DNA of 64,000 nucleotides from Caryophanales bacterium UBA6865. GTDB lineage: Bacteria; Bacillota_I; Bacilli_A; RFN20; CAG-826. The stretch lies in NCBI GenBank assembly GCA_002449265.1, contig DKCV01000022.1, forward strand, positions 85,601-149,600, given 5' to 3'. The notes beneath the pieces were generated by a model, which saw nothing but the letters and a program-made list of their open reading frames with translations, ran no database searches and was not told where the DNA came from. Positions 47,109 through 56,832 of this stretch are shown here, piece after piece. A program made the position numbers and the translations under genes. Within the stretch, counting starts at the first letter, position 1. Each line of letters begins with the position of its first letter.

Positions 47109-47230
47109 GCAAAAAGGTGCAAAACGCTATCTGACAAACTATGCAAAAAGGTGTAAATTGGTATGCGTTGAAAGGTGCAAAAAGGTGTAAATTGGTAGTA
47201 TAATGTCACTACAAAAAGATGCTTTAATTC
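47109..47230 (+). repeat. Four iterons GCAAAAAGGTGTAAATTGGT at exactly 34-bp spacing
   Basis: Copies begin at 47109 (variant 3' half), 47143, 47177 and, degenerate, 47211 (ACAAAAAGATGCTTTAATTC). TATAAT at 47199-47204 lies between copies three and four. The core is related to the array at 20202 upstream of the paralogous ATPase. Confidence 0.87.
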
Positions 47231-47245
47231 TAAGGAGACATTCTT

Positions 47246-48622
47246 ATGGAACGTAAATATTTAGCGAATTTACTAGAGTGGATGAACGATGAAGATAGAA
47301 AACCTCTTATGGTATGGGGAGCAAGGCAAGTGGGGAAAACCTACTTAATTGAAGAGCTATTTGCGAAAGTCTATTTCAAAGGAAAATACTTAAGAATCGA
47401 TTTATCTGATGACAATGATTTTGTTGATTTCGTTACAAAGAACGACAACTTGAATAAGACACTTGAATATATTGAACTTCATTATGACTTCACTCCTAAT
47501 CAGGATCACCTCCTTTTCTTTGATGAAGCTCAGGAATGCCCTGCCATTATCAAAATGATGAAACAATTTTGTGAAAAGAGGCGCGATATCCCTCTTATTG
47601 TCAGTGGTTCTTTGGTTCGAATCAAAATTAATCGTGACAACAAAAAAACAAATAAAAGGTTTTTGTTTCCTGTCGGGGAAATCAATCAGCTCTATGTGTT
47701 TCCCCTTACTTTCGATGAATTTTTGCTCAATTTTAGTAAAAGGAAGTATGACTTTATTAAAAAACATTTTGAAGATAAAACCCCAATCGACGCAAAAATT
47801 CATGAAGAGCTGATGGATGACTTTAGAACTTATCTTTTTGTTGGGGGAATGCCTGAAGTTTGTGATGTTTTTCTAAAAAACAAAGAAGACAAGATTCGCG
47901 CTTTTAAGAAAGTCGAGATGAAAATCAAAGAAATTTATGACGATTATCTTGACGATATGTCTCTTTATCAAACTTCTACCGAATCCACTATACGTAGTCG
48001 TCTTATTTACCGTGATATCTATAGACAGCTGAATAAAGAGAACAAAAATTTCAAAGTTTCACAAACGATTGATAAATTGAAAAACCGGGATGTCATTAAT
48101 CCGCTTTTCTGGCTCACTACCGCGAATGTTGTTTATGAGTCTTGGAATTTAAAGGAAAAAATTACAGTCCCTTTAATGAAAGAAGACGATTCCCTCTATC
48201 GAATATATCTTTCAGACATGGGGATGTTCACTTATCAAAGCGGTTTGAATGCGATAACTTTTCTTAAAGACAAGGATAATGCTTTGTCAGGCGTTTATTA
48301 TGAAAATTATGTCGCTATAGAACTTTCCGCTAGAAGAATTGGTCTTTTTTATTGGAAAGGGAAGCGTAACCATGAGATGGAATTTGTTATTGATGAAGGG
48401 GGAGCGATTATCCCTATCGATGTGAAAAAAGGAAGGGATTCTTTGGGATCGCTTGTTGAATTTCGGAATCATAATAAGAACGATTTGGCAATCAAAATTT
48501 CATCAAATCAATATGGATATGACAAAACGAAGAAGATTCTTACGTTGCCCTTTTACTATTTGCCCTTTTATTTGGATAAATTATGTGAGAATGGCTATCT
48601 AAAAGAAGATGAAAATTGTTAA
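47246..48622 (+). CDS. AAA_14-DUF4143 ATPase, MERKYL subgroup
   Basis: The 458-residue protein parallels that at 20309 from MERKYL to the end: P-loop GARQVGKT (25-32), Walker B LLFFDEAQE (D93, E94), IVSGSLVRIKI, YLFVGGMPE, and a DUF4143 motif NHEMEFVIDEGGAIIPIDVKK with E for D and D for E. AAGGAG precedes the ATG by 10 bases. It follows trpS but has its own iteron promoter. Its conserved substitutions with 20309 indicate that this variant motif is maintained rather than drifting. Confidence 0.88.
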   Translation: MERKYLANLLEWMNDEDRKPLMVWGARQVGKTYLIEELFAKVYFKGKYLRIDLSDDNDFVDFVTKNDNLNKTLEYIELHYDFTPNQDHLLFFDEAQECPAIIKMMKQFCEKRRDIPLIVSGSLVRIKINRDNKKTNKRFLFPVGEINQLYVFPLTFDEFLLNFSKRKYDFIKKHFEDKTPIDAKIHEELMDDFRTYLFVGGMPEVCDVFLKNKEDKIRAFKKVEMKIKEIYDDYLDDMSLYQTSTESTIRSRLIYRDIYRQLNKENKNFKVSQTIDKLKNRDVINPLFWLTTANVVYESWNLKEKITVPLMKEDDSLYRIYLSDMGMFTYQSGLNAITFLKDKDNALSGVYYENYVAIELSARRIGLFYWKGKRNHEMEFVIDEGGAIIPIDVKKGRDSLGSLVEFRNHNKNDLAIKISSNQYGYDKTKKILTLPFYYLPFYLDKLCENGYLKEDENC

Positions 48623-48702
48623 TATGCTTCGTTTTCAAAACTCCTATTTACCTTTAACGATGAACTTAAGTTTAGGGTAAATCATCGTGCATTTTAGCAG
48701 TC

Positions 48703-48749
48703 ATTAACTTCTATTAACTTTTTTAGCGAAGATTAACTTCCATGAACTT
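48703..48749 (+). repeat. Phased ATTAACTT repeats upstream of the PF09820 pseudogene
   Basis: ATTAACTTCTATTAACTT at 48703-48720 and ATTAACTTCCATGAACTT at 48732-48749 each hold two 8-mers 10 bp apart. The 10-bp phasing matches the array at 2040-2094 in front of the other PF09820 gene, although the sequence differs. Confidence 0.7.
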
Positions 48750-48798
48750 CACTATACTTTAATTGGTATAGTTAGGGAAGAAAGTTGAGACTTTTACC

Positions 48799-50464
48799 AT
48801 GAAAAAAGTATGCCTATAGGAATTGATTCCTTTCCTAACGTTATTACAAATTGCTATTACGTTGATAAGACAGACATGATTAAAAGCATTTCTGCTTTAC
48901 CGATCGGGACAACGATTTTGTTCATTCGCCCCGAAGATTTGGTAAGACCTTAGCCCTATCCATGCTTGATACATTTTTTTAATGAAAAAGTGGCTAACGC
49001 GGAACGATACTTTCAAAACACAAAGATTGCTTCCTCTCAAGAATATCATTCATTAATATCTTCTTTGCCAGTCATCCATCTTTCTTTAAAAGATGTTGTT
49101 GGGAAAAGTTATTCAAGCATGTTCTCTAACTTTAAAACGATGATGGGAAAGGTTTATGAATCTTTTCTAGAACTAGAGAATAGCGGCAATCTTTCAAGTA
49201 GAGATAAAGAACTATATCACTCCGTTGCTAATAAAACTTTGGCGGAAGAAGAATATCCGTTCACTTTAAAATACTTGACGGAGCTTATCTATAAGCATCG
49301 AAACGTTCGCCCGCTTGTCCTTATTGAGAATATGATTCACCGATTCAAGTTTCTTTTGATTATGACTATTATGACGATGCAATTTCTTTTTTCAGGCTCT
49401 TTTATTCTTCTGCGCTTAAAGGCAATGATTATATCCATAAAGCGATATTGACCGGCATTATGGCAATCGCGAAAGAATCCATGTTCTCTGGATTAAATAA
49501 TGTCATCGTGAATTCAACGCTTGATTACTCTTTCGATGAATATTTTGGTTTTACGGAAGAAGAAGTGGATACGCTTTTAAAAGAGTATTCTTTATCAAGC
49601 AAAAAAGAGCTTGTGAAAGAATGGTATGACGGTTATTTGTTTGGAAACAAAAAGATATACAATCCTTGGTCAACCTTGAATTTTGTTCAAAACCAAGGCG
49701 AAGTTAAGCCATATTGGGTTAATACAGGTGAGAACCGCTTACTAGCAAAGGAAATCGCGTCCGCTAATGAAGAAACGCTATCACTATTAAAATCGATTTG
49801 CAGCCAAGAAGAAGTGACTGATCGACTTGATTTCTCGATTAACTATCGAAACAATCTTGCTGAAAGAAAAACATTCCTTTCTTTGCTTCTTTGCTCTGGG
49901 CATTTGACTACCAAAGAAAATCTTGGATTCGGCATTTACACCGTTAAAATTCCAAATAAAGAAGTTGGTAGTGTCTTTCAGGAAGAGATTGTCCGCAATA
50001 TCCCCGCAAAAGATTCTTTTGAAAACCTCTTATTGTTCCGCAACGCCTTTTTAAAAGGCGACACGGAAAAAATCGAAAGTTATTTAGAGAAGATTCTTCT
50101 TTCTAGCTTTTCTTATTTTGATTTTTCTAATGAAAAGAATTATCAAGTCATGCTTTTAACGTTAAGCGCTCTTTTCTTTGAAGATGCCGTCGTTAAAAGC
50201 GAGTCCCCACAAGGGGAAGGGAGATGCGATATTTTGATTTCACCGAAAAAGAAGGGGAAACCAGGCATTGTTATCGAGGTAAAGAATTACCAAGGGCATG
50301 TTTCTAGCTCTCGACTAGAACAATATGCCGCAAAGGCCCTAGAACAAATCGAAAAGAACGAATATCAAGAAGAACTAACGTTGCGCGAAGCCTCTCCTAT
50401 TCTTTTCTATGGCGTAGCCTTTTCGAAAAAGAAGGCCAAGATTGCAAGGAAAATCATTTCTTAA
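48799..50464 (+). pseudogene. PF09820-type AAA ATPase/nuclease gene with about four frameshifts
   Basis: Read across frames it gives MPIGIDSFPNVITNCYYVDKT, the P-loop RRFGKTLALSML, then FNEKVANAERYF..., EYDSPIQ...SSALKGNDYIHKAILTG and an intact C-terminal nuclease part GRCDILISPKKKGKPGIVIEVKNY. Frame changes lie in the A-run at 48802-48807, the C-run at 48929-48932, the T-run at 48974-48980 and near 49326. Three of the four are homopolymers. A paralogue without frameshifts is at 335-1996. The gene is either decaying or affected by sequencing error; the last 338 codons form one clean frame from 49448. Confidence 0.85.
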
Positions 50465-50622
50465 TCGTTTTAATTTCCTCCTTTCACGTTTCACGAAGCC
50501 TACTAATTTCCTTTTATGCGAATCAAGAAGTTGAATCCATTGTAATTTTTCATCGTTTGGTAGCGGTTTATTTATGATATATATCCGTTATCGTCTATAG
50601 TTTGATGGTAGAGGAAAAAACT

Positions 50623-52137
50623 ATGAGTATTATTGCTACCCCGTATATCCCTGATGAAGATTACGATAACCCTGCCATGGTGACGGATTTCTATGAATTT
50701 GCGATGGCGAATTGTTTGTTTTTACATGGATACAAAGATACGACCATGGTTTTCGATATGTTCTTCCGCAAGAACCCAGATAATCTAGGCTATTCCATTT
50801 CATGCGGGCAAGATAAGCTCACGAAGTTTTTATTGAATTATCACTTCACGGAACGCGATCTTCTTTGGCTAAAGCACAAAGGAATGAGTGATGCGTTTTT
50901 AGCCTATTTGAAGGATTACCATTGGAAAGGCGATATGTATGCTTTAAAAGAAGGCACGGTTTGCTATCCACAAGTTCCGATGGTACGAATCGAATGCGAT
51001 ATGGTCGGGGCAATTTTGATTGAAACCTATCTTCTTCAAACGATGAATTTCCATTCTCTTATTGCGACAAAAGCCACACGTATCAGCGGTTTAGCGACCC
51101 ACACAAAAAGAAACGTGATGGAATTTGGGACTAGGCGCGCCCAAGGGCAAAGCGCAGGCGATGATGGAGCGTATGCCGCAGTGTTAGGTGGATGCGTTGC
51201 AACGGCGAACTGTTTAGCGGAAATGAAATACGGCGAAGATGTTAAGGCCGTGGGGACAATCGCCCATTCTTTCGTGGAATTCTTCCCAGATGAATTAAGC
51301 GCCTTCCGCGCGTATGCGGATACTTATCCAAACAATGTCGCTTTGCTACTAGACACTTATAACGTCTTTGAATCGGGATTACCGAATTTACTCAAAATCG
51401 ACGACGAATTGATTCAAAAATACCCTTTTGATCCATCAAAACGCGTCAAAAGCGCCCGGATTGATTCAGGGGACTTAGCCCGTTCTTATAAACGGATTCG
51501 TAAAATCCTCGACGCGAAAGGAAAGAATTACATCAAACTAATCGCGAGCAATTCCTTAGATGAGAAAAAGATGGCGAACATGGAAATCTACGAAGACGCT
51601 CATTTTGATTCTTATGGGGTAGGTGAGAATTTAATCACGAGTGCCACCGATCCTGTGTTCGGGGGTGTCTATAAATTAGTCGCGATTAAAGATAAAGATG
51701 GAAATTATCTTCCTAAAATGAAGTGCAGCGACTCTGCTAGCAAAGCCATTATCCCTGGTAAACTCATGGCGTATCGCGTATATGACGAAAATAATCAAGG
51801 ACAGTGTGACGTCATTGCTTTTGACGATGAAACGATTGAAGAAGGCAAGGATTTGCTCATTTATAATCTCGATCCAGATGATATTAAACGAAAACGGGTT
51901 ATCCATCTTTATAAAGTGGAAAGGCTTTTATATCCCTATATCGAAAAAGGAAAATTAATGGTGAAATTGCCTTCCATTCAAGAAAAGAAAGAATACGTTA
52001 AGGAACAATTAGAGCATCGCGTATGGGAAAGCGAATTGCGGCCAGAAATGCCTCACGTTCATTATGTTGATTTGACCGAAAAGGTGTATGAATGCCGAGA
52101 AGCGATGTATCAAAAGCTCCACGGTGGTAATCTATAG
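50623..52137 (+). CDS. pncB: Nicotinate phosphoribosyltransferase
   Basis: Converts nicotinate and PRPP to nicotinate mononucleotide, the entry step of the Preiss-Handler salvage route. The 504-residue protein has the family phrases MVTDFYEFAMAN, FGTRRAQG, TIAHSFVEFF, DSGDLA and the phosphate-binding IASNSLDE region. The ATG at 50623 follows GAGGAA; an upstream TTG at 50602 is less likely. First gene of a tight operon with nadD (2-bp gap) and nadE. Confidence 0.95.
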   Translation: MSIIATPYIPDEDYDNPAMVTDFYEFAMANCLFLHGYKDTTMVFDMFFRKNPDNLGYSISCGQDKLTKFLLNYHFTERDLLWLKHKGMSDAFLAYLKDYHWKGDMYALKEGTVCYPQVPMVRIECDMVGAILIETYLLQTMNFHSLIATKATRISGLATHTKRNVMEFGTRRAQGQSAGDDGAYAAVLGGCVATANCLAEMKYGEDVKAVGTIAHSFVEFFPDELSAFRAYADTYPNNVALLLDTYNVFESGLPNLLKIDDELIQKYPFDPSKRVKSARIDSGDLARSYKRIRKILDAKGKNYIKLIASNSLDEKKMANMEIYEDAHFDSYGVGENLITSATDPVFGGVYKLVAIKDKDGNYLPKMKCSDSASKAIIPGKLMAYRVYDENNQGQCDVIAFDDETIEEGKDLLIYNLDPDDIKRKRVIHLYKVERLLYPYIEKGKLMVKLPSIQEKKEYVKEQLEHRVWESELRPEMPHVHYVDLTEKVYECREAMYQKLHGGNL

Positions 52138-52139
52138 GC

Positions 52140-52760
52140 ATGAAAGCATTGTTTTATGGGGGAGCGTTCAACCCCCCAACCAAAGCACATATCTATCTAG
52201 CGGAATTCGCTTATCAAAAGACACATTTTGACAAAGTGATTTTTGTGCCATCAAAAAGCAAATATATCCTTTCTACCGAAAAGAAAGAATCTTCTTTTTC
52301 AGAACTTGAACGGCTTTCAATGTTACGTCTACTTGCTTCATCTAGGCCTTTTATGGAAGTGAGTGATATTGAGCTCCTCTCTTGTGAGCAACCGCGAACC
52401 TACTTAACCATGAAAGATTTACAAAAAGAAGGCTATGAATTGAAGCTTCTTTTGGGGAGCGATTGGCTACATGATGAAACTCTATCAAAGTGGTGGTATC
52501 TAAAAGAAATCGCTTCCGAATTCGGCTTCGTAATTCTAAGAAGAAACCATGATGACATTGATTCGCTTTTTGCAAAAAACGAAACGTTAAAAGAACTTAG
52601 AAACCATTTCCTTGTTTTGGATTCCCCAAAGGATTTTCAAGATGCTTCTAGTAGCAAAGTAAGAGAATTGTGCAAAGATTTTTCGAAAAATGAAGCGGAA
52701 ATCAAAAGCATGGTACCTATTGAGATTTTTCAATTTTTAAAGGAGAAAAGAAATGCTTAA
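52140..52760 (+). CDS. nadD: Nicotinate-mononucleotide adenylyltransferase
   Basis: Transfers AMP from ATP to NaMN to give deamido-NAD. The 206-residue protein has the nucleotidyltransferase start GGAFNPPTKAH (T/H-x-x-H type), LLLGSDWL and the C-terminal ASSSKVRE that corresponds to ISSTxIR. No HD domain is fused. It starts 2 bp after pncB and overlaps nadE by 8 bp. Confidence 0.93.
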   Translation: MKALFYGGAFNPPTKAHIYLAEFAYQKTHFDKVIFVPSKSKYILSTEKKESSFSELERLSMLRLLASSRPFMEVSDIELLSCEQPRTYLTMKDLQKEGYELKLLLGSDWLHDETLSKWWYLKEIASEFGFVILRRNHDDIDSLFAKNETLKELRNHFLVLDSPKDFQDASSSKVRELCKDFSKNEAEIKSMVPIEIFQFLKEKRNA

Positions 52761-54687
52761 TCGTTTTTTAAAAGTGAGCTCGTTCACACCTAAGCTCAAA
52801 TTATCCAATGTTGCTTTTAACACGAAAAACATTGAGGAGCTATATTTAAAGCATCTTGATTCCGCGATCGTTTTAACGCCTGAACTTTCTTTGACGGGAT
52901 ATACTTGCCAAGACCTCTTCTTCCAAAAGGAATTATTGGCGGGCGTGATTACTTCTTTGCTTCATTTAAAAGAAGTTACGAAAGATAATCTACTTGTTGT
53001 TGGTGCCCCCTTACAAAAAGGAAATTCCCTGTATAACTGCGCTGTATTTATGAATAACGGCCGCATAATCGGCGTTATTCCTAAGTCATATATCCCTAAT
53101 TATGGCGAATTTTATGAAGCCAGGTGGTTTGCGAGTGGTAGGGGTATTAAAAACGATTTTATTGAAATCGGCTTAGAACCCATTCCTTTTGGCACGGATT
53201 TATTGTTCGTTGATAAAAATAGCGGCGCCACAATTGGAGCGGAGATTTGCGAAGATCTTTGGGTTGCGGATAAGCCTAGCACCAAAGCGGCTCTTAATGG
53301 GGCAAACATTATTTTGAATCTTTCCGCGAGCGATGAAACGATTGGCAAAAAAGAATACCGGCGAAATCTTGTGAAGATGCAGTCTTCCTCTTGCTATTGC
53401 GCGTATTTATATTGCTCAAGCGGCGATGACGAATCAAGCCAAGACCTCGTCTACTCTGGGCACAACATCATCGCGGAAAATGGAACCATACTTGCTGAAT
53501 CGATTTACCCAGACTCCCCAAATGTTGTTTCTACGATTTTAGATTTGGATAAAATCGACTATAACCGCATCCATCAATCTACTTTAAATAATGAAGATGA
53601 TCATTACCGAAGAATCCCTCTTTCTATCTCTACTATTTTTACCGGTGATGTAACGAAAGACGCCTTAGTTTTGATTCAATCCGATTATCATGTTTCGCGT
53701 TTTCCTTTTGTTCCTACTAACGAAGCGGAACGAAAAGAACGCTGCTTAGAAATTCTCTCGATTCAAGCGCACGGGCTTGCTACTCGCGTGAAAAATAGCG
53801 GCATTCATAAACTCGTGATTGGCGTTTCTGGCGGATTAGATAGCACACTTGCTTTACTCGTTGCAGTCGAAGCGAAAAAGCTGGTACCTACTATTGAAAT
53901 TATCGCGATTACCATGCCTTTAGAAGGTAACACAACTTCTTTAACTTATCGTAATGCGCTTTCTCTTATGAAGGGATTGGGGGTTACATCTAAAGAAATA
54001 TCTATCCGCGATACGTTACTAGCCCATTTAAAGAGCATTGATCATCCTTTAGGCTACGAAGGCGAAAGCGATGTGACTTACGAAAACGCACAAGCTAGAA
54101 TCCGCACGTTGATTTTGATGGACGAGGCCAATCGTGAAGGCGGATTGGTTGTAGGGACAGGAGACTTAAGCGAATTAGCGTTAGGATGGTGTACGTATAA
54201 TGGCGACCACATGTCGATGTATGGCGTTAATTCCTCCGTTCCTAAGACGCTTGTCCAATATATTGTGAAAACCTACGCGGAAACGATGGCAAGTGATGAG
54301 CTAAGAAAAGTCTTATTAAGCGTAGTGGCGACACCGATTAGCCCAGAATTAACCCCGAATCATAACGACAAGATTGCCCAAAAAACAGAGGATAAAATTG
54401 GGAAATACGATTTGAATGATTTCTTCTTGTTCTATACATTGCGGTATGGCTTCTCATCTAGAAAGATCATCACTCTCGCTTTGGTGGCGTATCAAGAATT
54501 GAGCAAGGAAGAGATTAAGAAGAGTTATGAACGCTTTATCCGCCGTTTCTATTCGCAGCAATTTAAACGGAGTTGTCTCCCAGATGGAGTCAAAGTCGGT
54601 AGCGTATCATTGTCTCCACGAGGCGATTTCCGTATGAGCAGTGATACGGATGTAAACGGAATTCTTGAGTCAGTTGAAGATTTATAA
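52753..54687 (+). CDS. nadE: Glutamine-dependent NAD+ synthetase
   Basis: Amidates deamido-NAD to NAD using ammonia from glutamine. The 644-residue protein has an N-terminal nitrilase-type glutaminase with triad E44 (TPELSLTGYTC), K111 (IPKSYIPNY) and C166 (GAEICEDLW), and a C-terminal synthetase with P-loop SGGLDS (359-364). The GXXELALGW region reads GDLSELALGWCTY. Last gene of the NAD operon. Length fits the two-domain form. Confidence 0.95.
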   Translation: MLNRFLKVSSFTPKLKLSNVAFNTKNIEELYLKHLDSAIVLTPELSLTGYTCQDLFFQKELLAGVITSLLHLKEVTKDNLLVVGAPLQKGNSLYNCAVFMNNGRIIGVIPKSYIPNYGEFYEARWFASGRGIKNDFIEIGLEPIPFGTDLLFVDKNSGATIGAEICEDLWVADKPSTKAALNGANIILNLSASDETIGKKEYRRNLVKMQSSSCYCAYLYCSSGDDESSQDLVYSGHNIIAENGTILAESIYPDSPNVVSTILDLDKIDYNRIHQSTLNNEDDHYRRIPLSISTIFTGDVTKDALVLIQSDYHVSRFPFVPTNEAERKERCLEILSIQAHGLATRVKNSGIHKLVIGVSGGLDSTLALLVAVEAKKLVPTIEIIAITMPLEGNTTSLTYRNALSLMKGLGVTSKEISIRDTLLAHLKSIDHPLGYEGESDVTYENAQARIRTLILMDEANREGGLVVGTGDLSELALGWCTYNGDHMSMYGVNSSVPKTLVQYIVKTYAETMASDELRKVLLSVVATPISPELTPNHNDKIAQKTEDKIGKYDLNDFFLFYTLRYGFSSRKIITLALVAYQELSKEEIKKSYERFIRRFYSQQFKRSCLPDGVKVGSVSLSPRGDFRMSSDTDVNGILESVEDL

Positions 54688-54927
54688 AAAACAAGCATCC
54701 TTGAGTTTGCTGAAAAAATCATCGAACGAATAGGATAGGGCAATCTGAGATAGATGCGTTCGGCGCACAAGCTGAACGCGAAATAGCATGCAAGCTTATC
54801 TATAAAACGGAAAAGTTTATACATACTAGCTTAAAAACAACATCGTCGCAGGAATTCACATATATTTTTTGTAATATTGGTAATAATGGTAAATGTTTCT
54901 ATTAAGTGTAAAAATTAGTATACTTGC

Positions 54928-54955
54928 TGGTAAAAAATACCATTTAGTGATACAA
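54928..54955 (+). promoter_or_regulatory. Promoter and dyad upstream of the abiE pair
   Basis: TGGTA-N5-TACCA (54928-54942) is a perfect inverted repeat between the presumed -35 and a TACAAT -10 box at 54950-54955. AbiEi proteins are known to bind inverted repeats in their own promoter. Transcription would start only about 10-15 bases before the ATG at 54977, so the leader is very short and no ribosome binding site is visible. Confidence 0.5.
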
Positions 54956-54976
54956 TCATGATCGTTGGTGCACAAT

Positions 54977-55735
54977 ATGAAATATTTCAAAGAATTGTCT
55001 CAGTTCAACACATTTACTATCAATGATGCTAGGAAAATAATAGGAAATTTGCCAGCGACGAAGAAATACATAAAATCAATGGTGGTTAGCGGGTATATTC
55101 ATAAAATTAGGAAAAATCTTTATACCTGCTACGATGTTGGATTAAGTGAGGACTATGCAAATAGATTTCAAATAGGATCAGGGATCAATGATAACTCTTA
55201 CATTTCCTATCATAGCGCCTTTGAATTTTATGGCTTTTATAACCAAATCTATTCCGAAATTCAGGTATCATCCAATAAAAGGTTCACCCCATTTGAATAC
55301 AATGGCTACTCATATATTTGTTATGCGAATGACATAGATATTCAAATCGATACCATTCAAGATGTCAAAATAACATCCCTTGAAAGAACGATTGTCGATT
55401 CCATCAATATGCTCGGTAAGGTCATGGATATAGAAGAACTCATAAAATGTCTTGACCTCGTTCGTTTTGTAGATGAATCAAAGATAATGGAAATGCTCGG
55501 GGCGTATCATAAGGAAGTGTTATACCGCAAAGTTGGATGTGTCCTTTCTTTCTACAAGAGCGATTTAAAACTCAGCGATTCATTCTTTGAATCATGTTTG
55601 TCTAAAGGGGTAGTTTCCAATCACGGAAAAATAGTGAACGATGATGACAACCTTGTATATGATCCAACATGGGGTCTCTACACTTATCGTGATTTAAGAA
55701 ATATATCTAACAAGGGAGGGAATTTAGATGTTTAA
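54977..55735 (+). CDS. abiEi: AbiEi-type antitoxin / transcriptional repressor
   Basis: The 252-residue protein has an N-terminal winged helix (TINDARKIIGNLPATKKYIKSMVVSGYIHKIRKNLYTC) and the AbiEi body (SYISYHSAFEFYGF...DVKITSLERTIVDSI). It represses its own promoter and counteracts the AbiEii toxin in type IV abortive-infection systems. The ATG at 54977 is preferred over a start four codons upstream by its MKYFKEL beginning. It overlaps the toxin gene by 8 bp. Confidence 0.88.
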   Translation: MKYFKELSQFNTFTINDARKIIGNLPATKKYIKSMVVSGYIHKIRKNLYTCYDVGLSEDYANRFQIGSGINDNSYISYHSAFEFYGFYNQIYSEIQVSSNKRFTPFEYNGYSYICYANDIDIQIDTIQDVKITSLERTIVDSINMLGKVMDIEELIKCLDLVRFVDESKIMEMLGAYHKEVLYRKVGCVLSFYKSDLKLSDSFFESCLSKGVVSNHGKIVNDDDNLVYDPTWGLYTYRDLRNISNKGGNLDV

Positions 55736-56669
55736 ATATACGGCCAAAGAAATTAACAAAATAGCCAATGAAGCAAATTTTAATAAGAATACCTGCGAAA
55801 AAGTTTTGAGGCTGTTTTCAATTTTGAATTTTATAAGTCATAGTGAAATCGCGAACGCTCTGGCTTTAAAAGGCGGTACTGCTATCAACTTATTCATGTT
55901 TAATTTGCCTCGGCTTAGTGTCGATATCGATATGGACTTCAGCCTTCCTTTAGATAGGGATGACATGCTTTCTTATAGAGAAAAAATCAATTCATTGATT
56001 AGAAGATTCATGGAAAGTGAAAGATACTATCTTTCTGATAAATCAAAATTTGTCCATACGCTTGATTCTTATGTTTATTCTTATTCGACAGCGTCAGGTA
56101 GCAAAGATGTTTTAAAAATCGAAATCAATTACTCGGACAGAGTCCACGTCTTGAAAACGAACATTAAGGAATCAACGAATTCACTTGGAGAAACAGTCTC
56201 AATAAATTGTTTGGCCGACGAAGAACTTATTGGTTCAAAGATAAATGCACTTCTTGTAAGAACAACGCCAAGAGATGTTTATGATGCTTATAACCTTTTT
56301 AAGAAAAATGGTATAGCCGGCAACAAACTTATTAAAAAGATTGCTATATTCTATGTTTGCCTAGGAACAGAAATCCCTGTAAACTTCAAGAATATCCTTA
56401 CTAATGCGTTAACAAAAATCAAAAATTTAAGTTTCCAAAGAATCAAGGAAACACTGATTCCTGTACTACATAAAGGAATCAGGTTTGATGTTGATGAAGT
56501 AGCGGCCTGTGTTTCGACCGCAATAAAGGAAATGTTTGTCTTAGATTCTGACGATATTGAATTCATTCGCAATATGAACAACAAGAAATTCAGTCCTGCG
56601 ATTCTTTTTAAAGGCTATCAAGTCGAAGACGTTTCCAATCATCCCATGGGGATATGGAAAACTCGGTAG
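55728..56669 (+). CDS. abiEii: AbiEii-type nucleotidyltransferase toxin
   Basis: The 313-residue protein is a DNA polymerase beta-like nucleotidyltransferase with LKGGTAINLF (GGT 49-51) and DIDMDF (D66, D68), the catalytic GG-D-x-D signature, followed by the conserved IEINYSDRV and DVYDAYNLF regions. Family members block growth, in some cases by adding nucleotides to tRNA acceptor ends, and give phage defence. The gene is intact and translationally coupled to its antitoxin (GATGTTTAA overlap). Confidence 0.9.
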   Translation: MFKYTAKEINKIANEANFNKNTCEKVLRLFSILNFISHSEIANALALKGGTAINLFMFNLPRLSVDIDMDFSLPLDRDDMLSYREKINSLIRRFMESERYYLSDKSKFVHTLDSYVYSYSTASGSKDVLKIEINYSDRVHVLKTNIKESTNSLGETVSINCLADEELIGSKINALLVRTTPRDVYDAYNLFKKNGIAGNKLIKKIAIFYVCLGTEIPVNFKNILTNALTKIKNLSFQRIKETLIPVLHKGIRFDVDEVAACVSTAIKEMFVLDSDDIEFIRNMNNKKFSPAILFKGYQVEDVSNHPMGIWKTR

Positions 56670-56832
56670 TCGTTCATGGCGTATTCTAATGATTAAAAAT
56701 AATGGAATCTATGAAAGATAGATGCCCATTATTTTGCCATCGACAACATCTATTAGGTGCTCGTGCGGTTTAAATCTATTTTTAAGAATGCTAGTCTGAA
56801 TTTTCTAGCGAGTCTTTTTAGATTGCTGCCTT

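Noticed and set aside
54757..54780. Hairpin GCGTTCGGC/GCTGAACGC as nadE terminator
   Set aside because: The stem is good, but no T-run follows, so I do not call it a terminator; its role is unclear.
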